Origin: Welwitschia mirabilis
Taxonomy: Eukaryota; Gnetophyta; Gnetopsida; Welwitschiales
Direction: 5' to 3'
Length of the DNA stretch: 64,000 nucleotides
Assembly: GCA_051453625.1 (NCBI GenBank)
Contig: JBOZIK010000001.1
Span: 183,236,830-183,300,829, forward strand
Program-made: the position numbers and the translations under genes
The notes under the pieces: generated by a model
What the model saw: only the letters and a program-made list of their open reading frames with translations
Told to the model about the DNA's origin: nothing
Databases searched by the model: none
In this document: piece after piece, positions 11,960 through 22,670 of the stretch
How the letters are laid out: each line of letters opens with the position of its first letter
How positions within the stretch are numbered: position 1 is the stretch's first letter

Positions 11960-13830
11960 CATAAAATATATCTTGAGAGAAACTCAAAACCTATTAGGTA
12001 ACCACAAAGAAGATTAAATCTAGTACTTAAACAAGTAGTTAAGGATGAAATTATTAAATTAATGGATGCTAAAATCATTTATTGTATATTAGATAGTAAA
12101 TGGATCAGTTCCTTAACTGTGATACCAAAAAATGGTGGAAAATGGAGAGTATGTATAGATTTTAGAAAACTAAATGAAGTTAGAAAAAAGGATCATTGTT
12201 ACCTATCTTTTCTTGACCAAATACTTGATATAATTTAGGGACATTCTTTTTATTGCTTTTCAGATGGATATAGTAGTTATAACCAGGTTTGCATAGCTAA
12301 TGAAGACCAGGCTAAAACAACTTTTACTTTACCTTTTAGGGTGTTTGATTTTATGCAAATGCCTTTTGGATTATGTAATGCTCCCAAAACTTTCTAACAT
12401 GTTATGATGGGTATTTTTTTAGACATGTTAAAGGATTCGATAGAAATCTTTATGGATGAATTTTCAATCTTTGAAGAAACCTTTGATCAAATCTTAGAAA
12501 GAGTAAAAAAATTCCTTGATAGATGTATAGAGTGTGGCCTCCATTTAAGTTGGGAAAAGATCTAATTTTTGGTTGATAATGAAATAGTTCTAATTCACCG
12601 CATTTCTAAAAGAGGAATTAATATGGACCCCAATAAAGTAAGAATCATTAAAAACTTAACTCCTCCAACCAATGTTAAACAAATTCAATCTTTTCTTGGA
12701 CATTATGGTTTTAATCATCATTTCATATAATATTATGCTAAAATTTGTAAACCCTTATACTTATTACTTAAAAAAGAAGTAAAATTTGAATGAACCAAAT
12801 TTTGTCAACTTGCCTTTGGTACACTTAAAGAGAAAATCACTTCCACACCTATTATAATAGAACCCAACTAGGATAAAGATTTTGAACTAATGTGTAATGC
12901 TAGTAATATTACTGTGGGTGGGGTACTTGGATAAAAATATGAAAATGATTTTAAAGTTATATCTTATCATAGTAAAACATTATTCAAAGATCAAATGAAT
13001 TACATAACTATCGAGAGAGAAATATTAGCTATAATCTTTTGCCTCAATAATCTTAGACATTATCTTTTAGGCTTCCACACAAATGTCTATATAGATTATG
13101 CAATGATTAAATACTTAATGACTAAGAAAGATTCCAGTGCTAGGTTGATTAGATGAATTTTCTTAATGTAAGAATTCAATCTCACCATCATAGATAAGGC
13201 AAGAAAACATAACAATGTAGCAAATCACTTATCACGCCTTTTTTCTTCTTCTAATNNNNNNNNNNNNNNNNNNNNNNNNNNNNNNNNNNNNNNNNNNNNN
13301 NNNNNNNNNNNNNNNNNNNNNNNNNNNNNNNNNNNNNNNNNNNNNNNNNNNNNNNNNNNNNNNNNNNNNNNNNNNNNNNNNNNNNNNNNNNNNNNNNNNN
13401 NNNNNNNNNNNNNNNNNNNNNNNNNNNNNNNNNNNNNNNNNNNNNNNNNNNNNNNNNNNNNNNNNNNNNNNNNNNNNNNNNNNNNNNNNNNNNNNNNNNN
13501 NNNNNNNNNNNNNNNNNNNNNNNNNNNNNNNNNNNNNNNNNNNNNNNNNNNNNNNNNNNNNNNNNNNNNNNNNNNNNNNNNNNNNNNNNNNNNNNNNNNN
13601 NNNNNNNNNNNNNNNNNNNNNNNNNNNNNNNNNNNNNNNNNNNNNNNNNNNNNNNNNNNNNNNNNNNNNNNNNNNNNNNNNNNNNNNNNNNNNNNNNNNN
13701 NNNNNNNNNNNNNNNNNNNNNNNNNNNNNNGAAAACATAACAATGTAGCAAATCACTTATCACGGCTTTTTTCTTCTTCTAATGATCTTTCTATTAATGA
13801 TTCTTTTCCAGATGAAAAACTATTTGTTGT
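11960..13830 (+). pseudogene. pol: G1 reverse transcriptase and RNase H (decayed, gap inside)
   Basis: RT copies the element RNA into DNA in the particle and RNase H removes the template. Motifs in order: PKNGGKWRVCIDFRKLN near 12125, MPFGLCNAP near 12359, the catalytic box as FMDEF at 12449-12463, a FLGH thumb motif near 12695, and RNase H text DFELMCNAS near 12880 and TIEREILAI near 13010. The family box is FMDDF, so the second Asp is replaced by Glu. Several stops sit where the family has Gln or Trp. The 475-N gap 13256-13730 is flanked by the same 53 bases on both sides (13203-13255 and 13731-13783), so little or nothing is missing. Confidence 0.82.
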
Positions 13831-15090
13831 ATCTTCTACTAATTACCCTCCATGGTATGCTGATATCATCAATTATCTTGTTACTTTGAAAAAATCATAA
13901 AATTAGAGTCGTAATCAAAGAAAATCTCTTCTCCATAGGATAGATAACTATGAGTGGATAGCGTCACATCTTTATCGTAGGTGTAAGGATCAAATTATGA
14001 GAAAATGTATACCAGAATGGAAAAAATCTAATATCCTTCATCTTTTTCATCGTAATGTTTATGGTGGACATTTTAGCAGTCAAACAATAGCCATGAAAAT
14101 TCTTTACTATAGGTTTTATTGGCCTAGTCTTTTTCAGGACTCTTTCGATTATGCTAGAAAGTGTGATGCATGTTAATATTTTAGTAGCTTTTTACAATCA
14201 TAACAAATATCCCTCAAGCTTATTTTTAAGTGTAAACCTTTTAATTATTGGGGAATTGATTTCATGGATCCAATTAGACCACCTTCTAAAGATGAAAATT
14301 ACATTTTAGTGACTATATATTATGTAACTAAATGAGTTAAAGCAATTCCTACTTCTTCAAATGATACTTGAACTATTTGTAACTTTGTTAGAACTTAAAT
14401 TTTTCAATGTTTTATCTTTCCTTAAATAATTATTAGTGATAAAGAACCCATTTCATCAATCATCATTTTATAAAACTTCTTTTATTCATTGGAATAAAAC
14501 ATCGAGTAAGTTATGCTTATCATCCTCAAACCAATGGACAAGTTGAAAATGTTAATCGATAAATTTTTAAAAAAAAAATGCTTTAAAAACTTGTCTCTAC
14601 TAATATGGGCTTTTAAAATAAATAATGTTCTTTGTACTTGCTATATAACTTAGCATAATTCACTTGGTTTTTCTCCTTATAAACTCGTATACTACAAAGT
14701 TTGTGTTTTACCTATTGATGTCTGTTACAATTCTTATCGTTCTACACATCAACTTAATCTTGTGAATTTAGAAGAGAATCCTATAACTCATTCATCTAAA
14801 TTAGATCATTTATATGAAAAAAAAATTTGAGCTATTCATCATCAACTTATTCACAAAGCCCAAAATAAATTCAAACATAATAAAAAGTTAATTCATAAGA
14901 ACTCTAAGCTTGGTTAACTAGTCTTATTATATAATACTAAAGTGCATCTTTTATATAACAGGTTGACTTCAAAATGGTTATATCCTTACTTTATTAAGAA
15001 AGTACATTCTAATGGCTTTGTTGAGATTTTTGACTTAACCACTACAGAAATTCAAAAAGTTAATGGACAAAGGTTGAAAATATACTAACA
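13831..15090 (+). pseudogene. pol: G1 integrase (decayed)
   Basis: Integrase joins the new DNA to the chromosome. The leader text PPWYADIINYLV (near 13848) is the Athila signature. The HHCC zinc finger is readable: His, GGH, then CDAC near 14163-14174. The three catalytic acids are present in the DNA: Asp in GIDF (14258-14260), Asp in ISDKE (14438-14440) and Glu in NGQVEN (14545-14547), but stops and at least one frameshift separate them. The C-terminal text VNGQRLK (near 15058) precedes a stop. Confidence 0.8.
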
Positions 15091-16026
15091 AAGTTCTAAT
15101 ATAAACATGATAGAAATACTAACCTTAGAGGTTTTTTTTGATGAGGATAACTCCTTCCTTATCATCATCAAAATTTTCTCTTAGCTTATTCCTTTAGAAG
15201 TCATTATGATTTCAGTTGGTTATCTTTCAAACATGAATTATGTATTTATTTTATTTCTNNNNNNNNNNNNNNNNNNNNNNNNNNNNNNNNNNNNNNNNNN
15301 NNNNNNNNNNNNNNNNNNNNNNNNNNNNNNNNNNNNNNNNNNNNNNNNNNNNNNNNNNNNNNNNNNNNNNNNNNNNNNNNNNNNNNNNNNNNNNNNNNNN
15401 NNNNNNNNNNNNNNNNNNNNNNNNNNNNNNNNNNNNNNNNNNNNNNNNNNNNNNNNNNNNNNNNNNNNNNNNNNNNNNNNNNNNNNNNNNNNNNNNNNNN
15501 NNNNNNNNNNNNNNNNNNNNNNNNNNNNNNNNNNNNNNNNNNNNNNNNNNNNNNNNNNNNNNNNNNNNNNNNNNNNNNNNNNNNNNNNNNNNNNNNNNNN
15601 NNNNNNNNNNNNNNNNNNNNNNNNNNNNNNNNNNNNNNNNNNNNNNNNNNNNNNNNNNNNNNNNNNNNNNNNNNNNNNNNNNNNNNNNNNNNNNNNNNNN
15701 NNNNNNNNNNNNNNNNNNNNNNNNNNNNNNNNNNNNNNNNNNNNNNNNNNNNNNNNNNNNNNNNNNNNNNNNNNNNNNNNNNNNNNNNNNNNNNNNNNNN
15801 NNNNNNNNNNNNNNNNNNNNNNNNNNNNNNNNNNNNNNNNNNNNNNNNNNNNNNNNNNNNNNNNNNNNNNNNNNNNNNNNTTCTTACATTTTTCTTAATG
15901 ATCAAAGGTCTTAGATTATCTAGGGATGTTCTTTTCTATGTTTCATCTTATTAATTCACCTTCGTCTTTTGAAGTATTTAATCAGGTGAACCTTATCTTT
16001 TATATTAAAAATAATATTAAAAAAAT

Positions 16027-16096
16027 AAGAAGAAGAAGAAGGGGAGGGAGAGGTGGGGGAGAAGGGGGGGGGGAGAGAGGGAGAGAGAGAGAGAAA
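16027..16096 (+). repeat. Purine-rich (GA/GGGG) tract
   Basis: Almost pure purine over 70 bases, including a run of nine or more G. A shorter (AAG)n tract occupies the same relative place in G2 (51097-51128), just upstream of the shared block. Confidence 0.8.
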
Positions 16097-16157
16097 TAAG
16101 ACTATGATGTTTTATATCTGAGATAGCTTTAAAACATGGTTACCATGATGCCCTACT

Positions 16158-16400
16158 GCAAGTAAAGTGGAGTAAAATTTCCCAAGAGTGGTCTTTGGCA
16201 GTGCAACATAGTGGCTATGGCAACTTCACTAAGAGGTTAGTTAACCATGCTTTATAGGTCTTTACTTCTCTAATTGTGGTTGCACTTCCCTCGTCATGGA
16301 TAGTAAAATAATAAAAACTTTGAGACTATGGGATTACTGGTGTCCCTAGTATCATTAGAGGCATTCCTTATTATCTAAACTCATCATCTTTCCACATGAT
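16158..16400 (+). other. Conserved post-pol block, G1 copy
   Basis: It aligns with 51141-51400 in G2 over about 200 bases, clearest around 'ggctatggcaacttcac' and 'gtggttgcact'. All frames hold stops in both copies. Conservation between elements whose other non-coding DNA no longer aligns suggests a functional RNA or DNA element, but this is an inference. Confidence 0.6.
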
Positions 16401-17366
16401 CATTTTATTTCTAAGTATCAGGTGTTTATTTTAAGATGTAAGTAGGTGAATTTATTTTTGAGTAACTCGTTGATCTTATTCTTTATTGTTTAAAGAATTA
16501 GATTTTTAGCATTATCATAACCACTACCTTATCGAATGGATCTTTATAGAATTATACATTTATTCGTGCATTTTAAATTAAATGATGTTATGATTTCTTC
16601 CATGGAAATCTTCTAGGTTATAATTGAGGGTAGATAGGCTATCTTCTTTATGTTCCTTATGTCCATTTTTTCTGTTTCTTTCATTATTTAATTAGTTATT
16701 TCAAAGTCATTTTGATATTTTTCTTATCATTTTAGAACCTTAACATTTAATAATTTACTTGTTTAGTTTGTAATAAAGAATTGATTTCTTAATTAAATAA
16801 GTTTCTTGACAAAGTTTTTAATATTCATTTTTAGTCTTTTGGAGTTTTATAAACTATTTTTATCAAGGCACGTTTGCTAAACACTCATAGATTTGCTTCA
16901 TCTTGGTTAACATTTGTTAGAATCTTCAATAAATCTTTATTTTTCAAAATTAATATTTCTACACTAAGCTCTGTACTTAATCAACTCTCAAAATTTAAAA
17001 ACACCCATTCTCCACCTTCTTGTCTAGACATACTAATTTTTATTTAATTTCTTTGCTTCATTAGCCAATATGGGACATATTATTTTTCTTGGAATAGGGT
17101 AAGACTTATCTTCAATACTCGTTTTCATAATTTTACACTAATTTATAAGGTTATTTTAGAGCTCCCATGAGATATAATTTTTGCAATTTCTACTCCATGC
17201 ACATAATGCGTTACATTTTATTCTGTTATGTGATATGTTTAAGATTACTTATAAGCCTATTTTATAATTTTCAAATTGATTTTTTTTTTGGTTAAGATAA
17301 TTTAACTCAGAATTATAGTTGTTTACCTGGTTTTTTCAGGGACTGACAATGCTACATGATGGGCTA

Positions 17367-18576
17367 TGATACGCCGCCACATAGTATGTATTTAATAAGA
17401 TGTTATGAGTTATTTTGCAGGACATTTATATAGATTTAGATGTAATTCTGAAGATTATGGAAAGTTGATAGATGATCATAGAAACATGTAATTCTTGGCA
17501 TGTTTAGAGACATTTTCAAGAATATTCTGATACTCAGTGCTGTGAAGGAAAATCTATGATACAAAAGGTATATTTCTTTTAAGCTAAAAAGATAAAGGAA
17601 GCCATTGTCATCCCAATAAGAGGCAGGACGATAGTAAGGATGCTGACGTGGACTAGAACTGTAACTAATCAAGTCCTCTTTTCTAAAAAAGCGTCATGAC
17701 TAGTGTCATCCCCATCACATGTAGGACAACAACTGGTGACTCATCGATCATCATCTTAGGTGGTGTTCTTACGTCAGTTAGGATGATAAATGAAATAACT
17801 GACTGATTTTCATCTATTTCTTTCTCTCATTTAAGCATGTTTTTCAGCATTTTGAGTGATAGTTATGCCTTTTTTACTATATAAATAAACCCTCCTTTTA
17901 ATCCTCTTATCATCTTCTATGCACTAAAAATTCTTGTGATAGGAGATTGAAGGGCAGGAGATTCATCTTAAGTAGTTGTAAAAAGACGTTTTTCTTAGTA
18001 TTCAATTGTGCATCTTTATTAAGGTATGGCTGTTTTGTAACTTGTACACTGGTTTGATTTATAATACAAACTTTATTTCTTTTGTTTATTAATACTTTTA
18101 CTAACCTTTATAGTTTATGCTATTCTTGATGTAGTGATAGTCTCATTAATGATATAGGTCTTAAGGACAACCTTTGTTAACGTTGACAATATTATTTTAA
18201 AAGCATTTTGCATTACATTATATTCGACTTACTTTATAGCCTAAGTTGATCTTAGTTAGTGACAGTCTCCCTAGTTGATTTATGTTATACAGGGTCAATA
18301 TTTCTAATAAATCAATCCAGCAATCAGATAGGTGTTCATCTAGATTAAGTTCATTTACATTACATTACATGTTTATTTTATCACATTATTCTTAAGTTTA
18401 GAATATAATTTTTCTTTGAAAATTAATTCTCCTTTTTCTATCACATGCCTTCAATGGGTTTATGACATTTGGGTCACTTCTATTTATATTAATGTGTCGT
18501 ATTTATAACATATATAAATTTGTAATTAATAATATTTGATCAAGGATAGAAAGTTGCAAAATTATGCATCACAACA
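17367..18576 (+). repeat. G1 3' LTR
   Basis: It starts TGATACG, ends CACAACA and is followed by gacat (18577-18581). It is 1,210 bp and unbroken, so it is the reference for the 5' copy. GTCATC/GATGAC motifs recur at about 17598-17660 and 17693-17800. Confidence 0.88.
17878..17887 (+). promoter_or_regulatory. TATA-like box of G1 LTR
   Basis: TATATAAATA is followed by aaccc. The 5' LTR has the related tacataaataaacc at the same position. It is the likely promoter of G1. Confidence 0.5.
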
Positions 18577-18581
18577 GACAT

Positions 18582-18606
18582 CAACTTGGCAAATTATAAC
18601 TTAACA
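18582..18606 (-). repeat. Copia B 3' LTR, terminal piece
   Basis: These last 25 bases of the LTR follow the G1 target duplication and end CTTAACA, directly next to the polypurine tract of B. They complete the LTR begun at 4656. Confidence 0.82.
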
Positions 18607-18608
18607 AT

Positions 18609-18618
18609 CTCCCCCTTT
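18609..18618 (-). other. Polypurine tract of copia B
   Basis: Read on the minus strand it is AAAGGGGGAG, immediately upstream of the 3' LTR. It primes plus-strand DNA synthesis in copia elements. Confidence 0.8.
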
Positions 18619-19019
18619 GACATTGATAGTAAACTATACTTAGTTGAAAATATTAATGGGAAAACTCCTCCTTAAATTATGCCTATCAGATTTTTGAAAA
18701 ATTATTAAGGATGTTTATTAATTTTAACATTTATAAAGGGTTTCCAATAAGAGTAATATATAGATAAGATCAAATAATACCAAATGCATTTATATTACTG
18801 AGTTTTAAGTATTACAACAGAAAGGTGCTTATAAGAGCAATTACAACTGAGATAAACTAATAAATACTACTAAAGACAACTGATAATATCTGATACCAAT
18901 TGATAATAACTTAAAATACAACTAATATTTCTCCTCTTTTGGCATCAATAACAAAGAAGAGAAAACTAAAAATAAACAAGCACAATTGAAAAATAATAGA
19001 GACAATAAGAAATCAATTA
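18619..19019 (-). other. Copia B spacer between third ORF and polypurine tract
   Basis: This is AT-rich untranslated sequence that aligns with 20722-21190 (D) and 36738-37260 (C). No gene is visible. Confidence 0.6.
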
Positions 19020-19714
19020 GATTTTTCTTCTTTCTCCTCAAATTCTTCTTCAGAATTTGGATCTTCTTCTTCTTTTTCTTCTTTGGCTACCTTTTACACA
19101 GAAATATTAGCATCCTCAGGAGTATCAGCTACCTCATATCTTACTACGATTAGAGCTGCTTTTATATGCCTTGTACGAGAAGCTAACCTCTTCAAGTACG
19201 AAAGAGTCCCTTTAGGAGAGAAATTCTTAGGAGAAGGAGACTTGAAAGATTTCTTAAATCTAGTAAAAATGTGCATGCGGGATAGGTTTACATGCCCAAT
19301 AGTAGGCACAGGGGTTAAAGTTTCTAACTTAGGGTGTAACTGGATTTTCAAATGATGACAAATATTTGCCATTAAAACAAAGTAAGAAAGAACCCTAGTT
19401 TTGTGATACTTCAACTAAGAGACCACATTGTTAAGAATAATGGTAGGAACATCAATAGAATGATTAATTCCTACCAAATACAATAGATAAGCTTTATAGT
19501 TAGAGGTCTCATCATGATTACCCACCAAAGGTAAGAAATTATAGGTAAAAATCAAATGTAAAAAGTGGTACTTTGGGATAAGGTAGGAGGTGAAGAGGGT
19601 AGTCTTCCACCAAATAAACTTTTCATAGGGCTTTCCGGTAATCTCTATCTTATACTTTATGGAATTACATAGGGGTCAAAACTCCTCATAACCTCTTTTA
19701 GGAAGATTTTTGAG
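19020..19714 (-). pseudogene. Copia B third ORF, C-terminal part (cut by gap)
   Basis: On the minus strand an open stretch of 106 codons (19414-19094) and its continuation encode the C-terminal half of the family's third ORF. It includes a FVLMANICHHLKIQL segment, a basic patch FKKSFKSPSPKNFSPK, and an acidic tail rich in Glu. It ends about 410 bases before the polypurine tract. The upstream half lies beyond the gap 19715-19814, which leads into an unrelated LTR position, so this copy is truncated. No protein function is established; copies in D, C and A support that it was a real gene. Confidence 0.65.
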
Positions 19715-19814
19715 NNNNNNNNNNNNNNNNNNNNNNNNNNNNNNNNNNNNNNNNNNNNNNNNNNNNNNNNNNNNNNNNNNNNNNNNNNNNNNNNNNNNNN
19801 NNNNNNNNNNNNNN
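19715..19814. other. Assembly gap (100 N) joining copies B and D
   Basis: The left side is inside the third ORF of B and the right side is in the middle of a copia LTR. This is not a natural element junction unless one copy is deleted. Confidence 0.7.
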
Positions 19815-20709
19815 ATTTAATAACAATGGTATGCCATAATGCATAGGTTCCATTAAATCTAATGTACAACAATGATGGTACTACACTACTTGAATGATAT
19901 CATAACTTATGTACGTACTATAAAAAATGATTGACCAAGTATTAATGATTACAAAATATGTTTGTTCATTTTTAGTTAAGTAGAAGATATGCTGAAAATG
20001 TGCTATAATGATTTTTACAAATGAGAAATAAATAAGAGAAGCATTTTAGGGTTTTACAAGTGAAATAGATTCTCCAACAGATAAAATGGGAGGCTAAATA
20101 TCTAGAAAAATCTCATTTATATTACAATAGGTCAACCCCTCAAAATGTTTGGTTGATCCCATTGAGTGCCATTGTGGAAGTTGATCATCCCCATATTTTT
20201 TTGATCAACTAAAGATTCTTATAACTCCATGTCTAAAAAATCCCTTTGAATCTAGTCAACCACATATCTAGTTAATCACATTTTGGTTTAATCAACCCCA
20301 TGCATAGAATAGTGTAAAACAATATTTATGCCCAAAGTTTAGTCAACTCCTTAGGTATCTAGTTAATCACTTGATTAGAAAATATGAAAACATTTTACTC
20401 CAAATATAGGAAATCCTTCATGAATCTAGTCAATCCCTTAATGATCAGATGTGACAATTTTGTTGCATCGGCCCAGTTTATCCATTAGGAATTTAGTCGA
20501 TTCCTTATTAATTTATCTTTGATACTTTTTGGTATAGGTTCAGTCAGCAAATTTGAGGGTTTAAAACTTATCAAGTTTAAATAAGATTTGTGATAAATTA
20601 TTCTAGCTTTTAACCTATAAGGATTAATATTATATATAAAGAATAAAACATGTTCTACTAAAATAGAAAATATTAGTTTAACATGAAATTGATAAATTAT
20701 AGCTTAACA
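19815..20709 (-). repeat. Copia D 3' LTR (first part lost in gap)
   Basis: It matches the LTR from the 'cataatgcataggtt' region to the end (CTTAACA at 20703-20709). GGTCGACC-type motifs lie at about 20120-20560, many in the decayed forms GGTCAAC and GGTTGAT. Confidence 0.82.
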
Positions 20710-20710
20710 A

Positions 20711-20721
20711 TCTACCCCTTT
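20711..20721 (-). other. Polypurine tract of copia D
   Basis: On the minus strand it reads AAAGGGGTAGA, one change from the tract in B and C, next to the LTR end. Confidence 0.75.
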
Positions 20722-21190
20722 GACATTGATGGCAAACTATATTAAGTTAAAAATATTAATTAGAAAGAACCCTATTAGATATATGCATTAATTTTTTAAG
20801 ATATTATTAAACATATATATTAGAAGCATCCATAAAAGGTTTTCAATGAGAGTAATGTATATAAATAATTTTGAAGTATAGTTCATGCGACATGTGATAT
20901 CCATTGATGGATGTGACAAAATCATGGTTTATGAGATATATAATATTCATTAATAGATGTTACAAAAATGACACCAAATTCATTTCTATTATTTAGATTT
21001 AAGCAGTAAAATAAAAAGGTACTTATTAAGAGCAAATACAACTAATAAAAATGGATAAATACAACTAAGAATAATTGATAACATCTAATACCAATTGATA
21101 AAAACTGAAAACACAACTACTATTTCTTCCCCTTTTGACATCAATGATAAAGAATAGAAAATCATAAGAACAACTAAAAAAATAACAATA
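20722..21190 (-). other. Copia D spacer with short tandem duplication
   Basis: This is untranslated AT-rich DNA. A unit of about 50 bases (gatatccattgatggatgt and its echo) occurs twice between 20885 and 20985; C carries the same pair at about 36913-37000. Confidence 0.6.
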
Positions 21191-21204
21191 TAGGTAATAA
21201 AAAT

Positions 21205-22262
21205 TTAGTTTAATTCCTCCTCCTCTTCTTCCTCCACAACTTCTTCTTTAGAATTTAGGTTTACTTCCTCTTCCTCTCTTTTGGCTACTTTTTGTGTATA
21301 GCTACCAGCTTCTTCAGAAGTATTCACTACCTTGTACCTTACTATGATAAGAGCCTCTTTCATGTGCCTTGTACAAGGATCTAATCTCTTTAGGAGACGA
21401 TTTCTTAGGAGAAACAAACTTAAAAGATTTCTTAAATCTAATAAAAATATGTATGTGAGAAAATGTTTCATGCCCAATCATAGACATAGTGGTTAAAGTT
21501 TCTAAGTTTGAGTGCAACTAGACTCTAAAATAACGACAAATATTTGTAAAGAAATCAAAGTAAGGAAGAGTTCTAGTCTTGTGATACTTCAATTAAGAAA
21601 TCCTACTTTTTAACATAATGGCAAAAGCATTAATAAAATGCCCAATTTCCATCAAATACAATAAATAGGCTCTATAGTTAAAGCTCTGATCACAATAACC
21701 CACCAAAGGTAAGAAATTATAAGTAAAACCCAAATGAAAAAAAAAAGTGATACTTTGGGGTAAGGTAAGAGGTGGAGATGGTGTTTTTCTATTGAGTAAA
21801 CTTACCACAAAGCTCCCTAGTGTCCTCTACTTTATCCTCCATGGAATCACATATGGGTTAAGACTTCTCATAATCTCATATAGGGGGATTTATAAGGGAG
21901 ACTATGAGATCTACAATAACTCTAATCCTTCTCCCTAAAATGAGGGTTATTAAGATAGAAGAGTTAGCATCAAAAGAGGCATTACAATAAAACATTCTAG
22001 TGAGGAAAGGGTAGGCTATGTTTGAGATATTAAAAAAGTAAGACAAATTAAGCTCATTTAACAATATTACCACATCTCTTAGTTTCCTAAGCTTTTTAGA
22101 AGAAACAAGTCTTTCCTGACAGATAGGATTTTTCTCAAACTATTCTATGAACTTTTTTAGAGCCTTATCTGACATTCTAGAGTAGAAATACCATGGATCC
22201 TTTCTTGCTAACTCCTTCTGACAAGATCTCCTTGAGGGATCCTCTATCATTATAAGCATATG
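21205..22262 (-). pseudogene. Copia D third ORF (putative plant transposon protein-like)
   Basis: This is the most readable copy of the ORF between pol and the polypurine tract. Reading the minus strand from about 22262 there is an N-terminal WYFYSRMSDKALKKF segment. It is followed by NIAYPFLTRMFYCNASFD, then a hydrophobic LPLVGY..YRAYLLYL segment near 21660-21720, ICRYFRVQLHSNLETLT near 21500, a basic FKKSFK patch, and an acidic Glu-rich tail ending at 21205. The pattern YPxLxRxFYxNA followed by an YLLYL block resembles the plant 'putative plant transposon protein' domain (PF20167); that match is from memory and untested. The full gene would be about 350 codons. Stops and at least two frameshifts interrupt it. 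Confidence 0.65.
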
Positions 22263-22670
22263 GCACTTTCTAAAGATAAAAAACTTAAGAGAAATAAATA
22301 GATCTAAGAGAAATAGATGGATATATGTGAATTAAAAAGATTAGGGCTTTACAATATTTTATAAAGGAGGGCGATCAAGTCATATTTAAGAAAAAAATCA
22401 GGTCCACTATCTTAACTTCCACACTATAACCCTATAAGTCCAGTCAACTAAGTTATGACTTAATCGACTTAATCAGACCTTGGTTATAAAAATTTTTAAG
22501 TTCGGTCAATCATATCTAAAGATCCAGTTAACCCAACTGAATTCATGTTAATCTAGGAAAGACTGGGCGACCGAATGAAAATATGATCGACTGACCAGAT
22601 CTGGTCAACCAAATGTAAGATCTAATTAACCGCTCTACCTTCAGTCGAAGGATGGAAAGACAACCCCCAA
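22263..22670 (-). other. Copia D inter-ORF spacer with GTCGAC motif array
   Basis: Between pol and the third ORF, about 22430-22650 contains repeated GGTCGAC/CAGTCAAC-type words like those in the LTR. It has no reading frame. Confidence 0.6.

Larger units (their letters stand above)
15091..17366 (+). other. G1 post-pol region, no readable gene
   Basis: It contains a 622-N gap (15259-15880), a GA-rich tract (16027-16096) and a block shared with G2 (16158-16400). The rest is AT-rich with stops in all frames. The polypurine tract should lie just before 17367, but only a weak purine run (gatgggcta) is there. Confidence 0.5.
5879..18576 (+). mobile_element. Ty3/gypsy LTR retrotransposon G1 (Athila-like)
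   Basis: The 5' LTR is 5879-7546 and the 3' LTR 17367-18576; gacat at 5874-5878 and 18577-18581 is a perfect 5-bp target duplication, and the LTR termini are TG and CA. Internally there are gag, a protease region, RT, RNase H and integrase. Several residues match what is known of Athila-type elements: PPWYADIINYL before integrase, YGGHF in the zinc finger, VNGQRLK at the integrase end, and an LLGRAF motif after protease. Frameshifts and stops run throughout. About 2.3 kb of sequence after pol, with a 622-N gap, carries no gene I can read. Confidence 0.86.

Noticed and set aside
13225-13763. Long ORFs across the N runs at 13.2, 15.2, 34.3 and 54.4 kb
   Set aside because: They consist almost entirely of N and are open only because N has no stop codon.
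15881-17366. Env-like gene after G1 pol
   Set aside because: No frame remains readable over useful length, and the 622-N gap hides part of the region; unlike G2, nothing supports a third ORF here.
17436-17672. Minus-strand ORFs in the G1 LTRs (17436-17672 and the similar one near 5960-6229)
   Set aside because: Both lie in LTR sequence and the second spans a gap. They repeat because the LTR repeats; no coding signal is visible.
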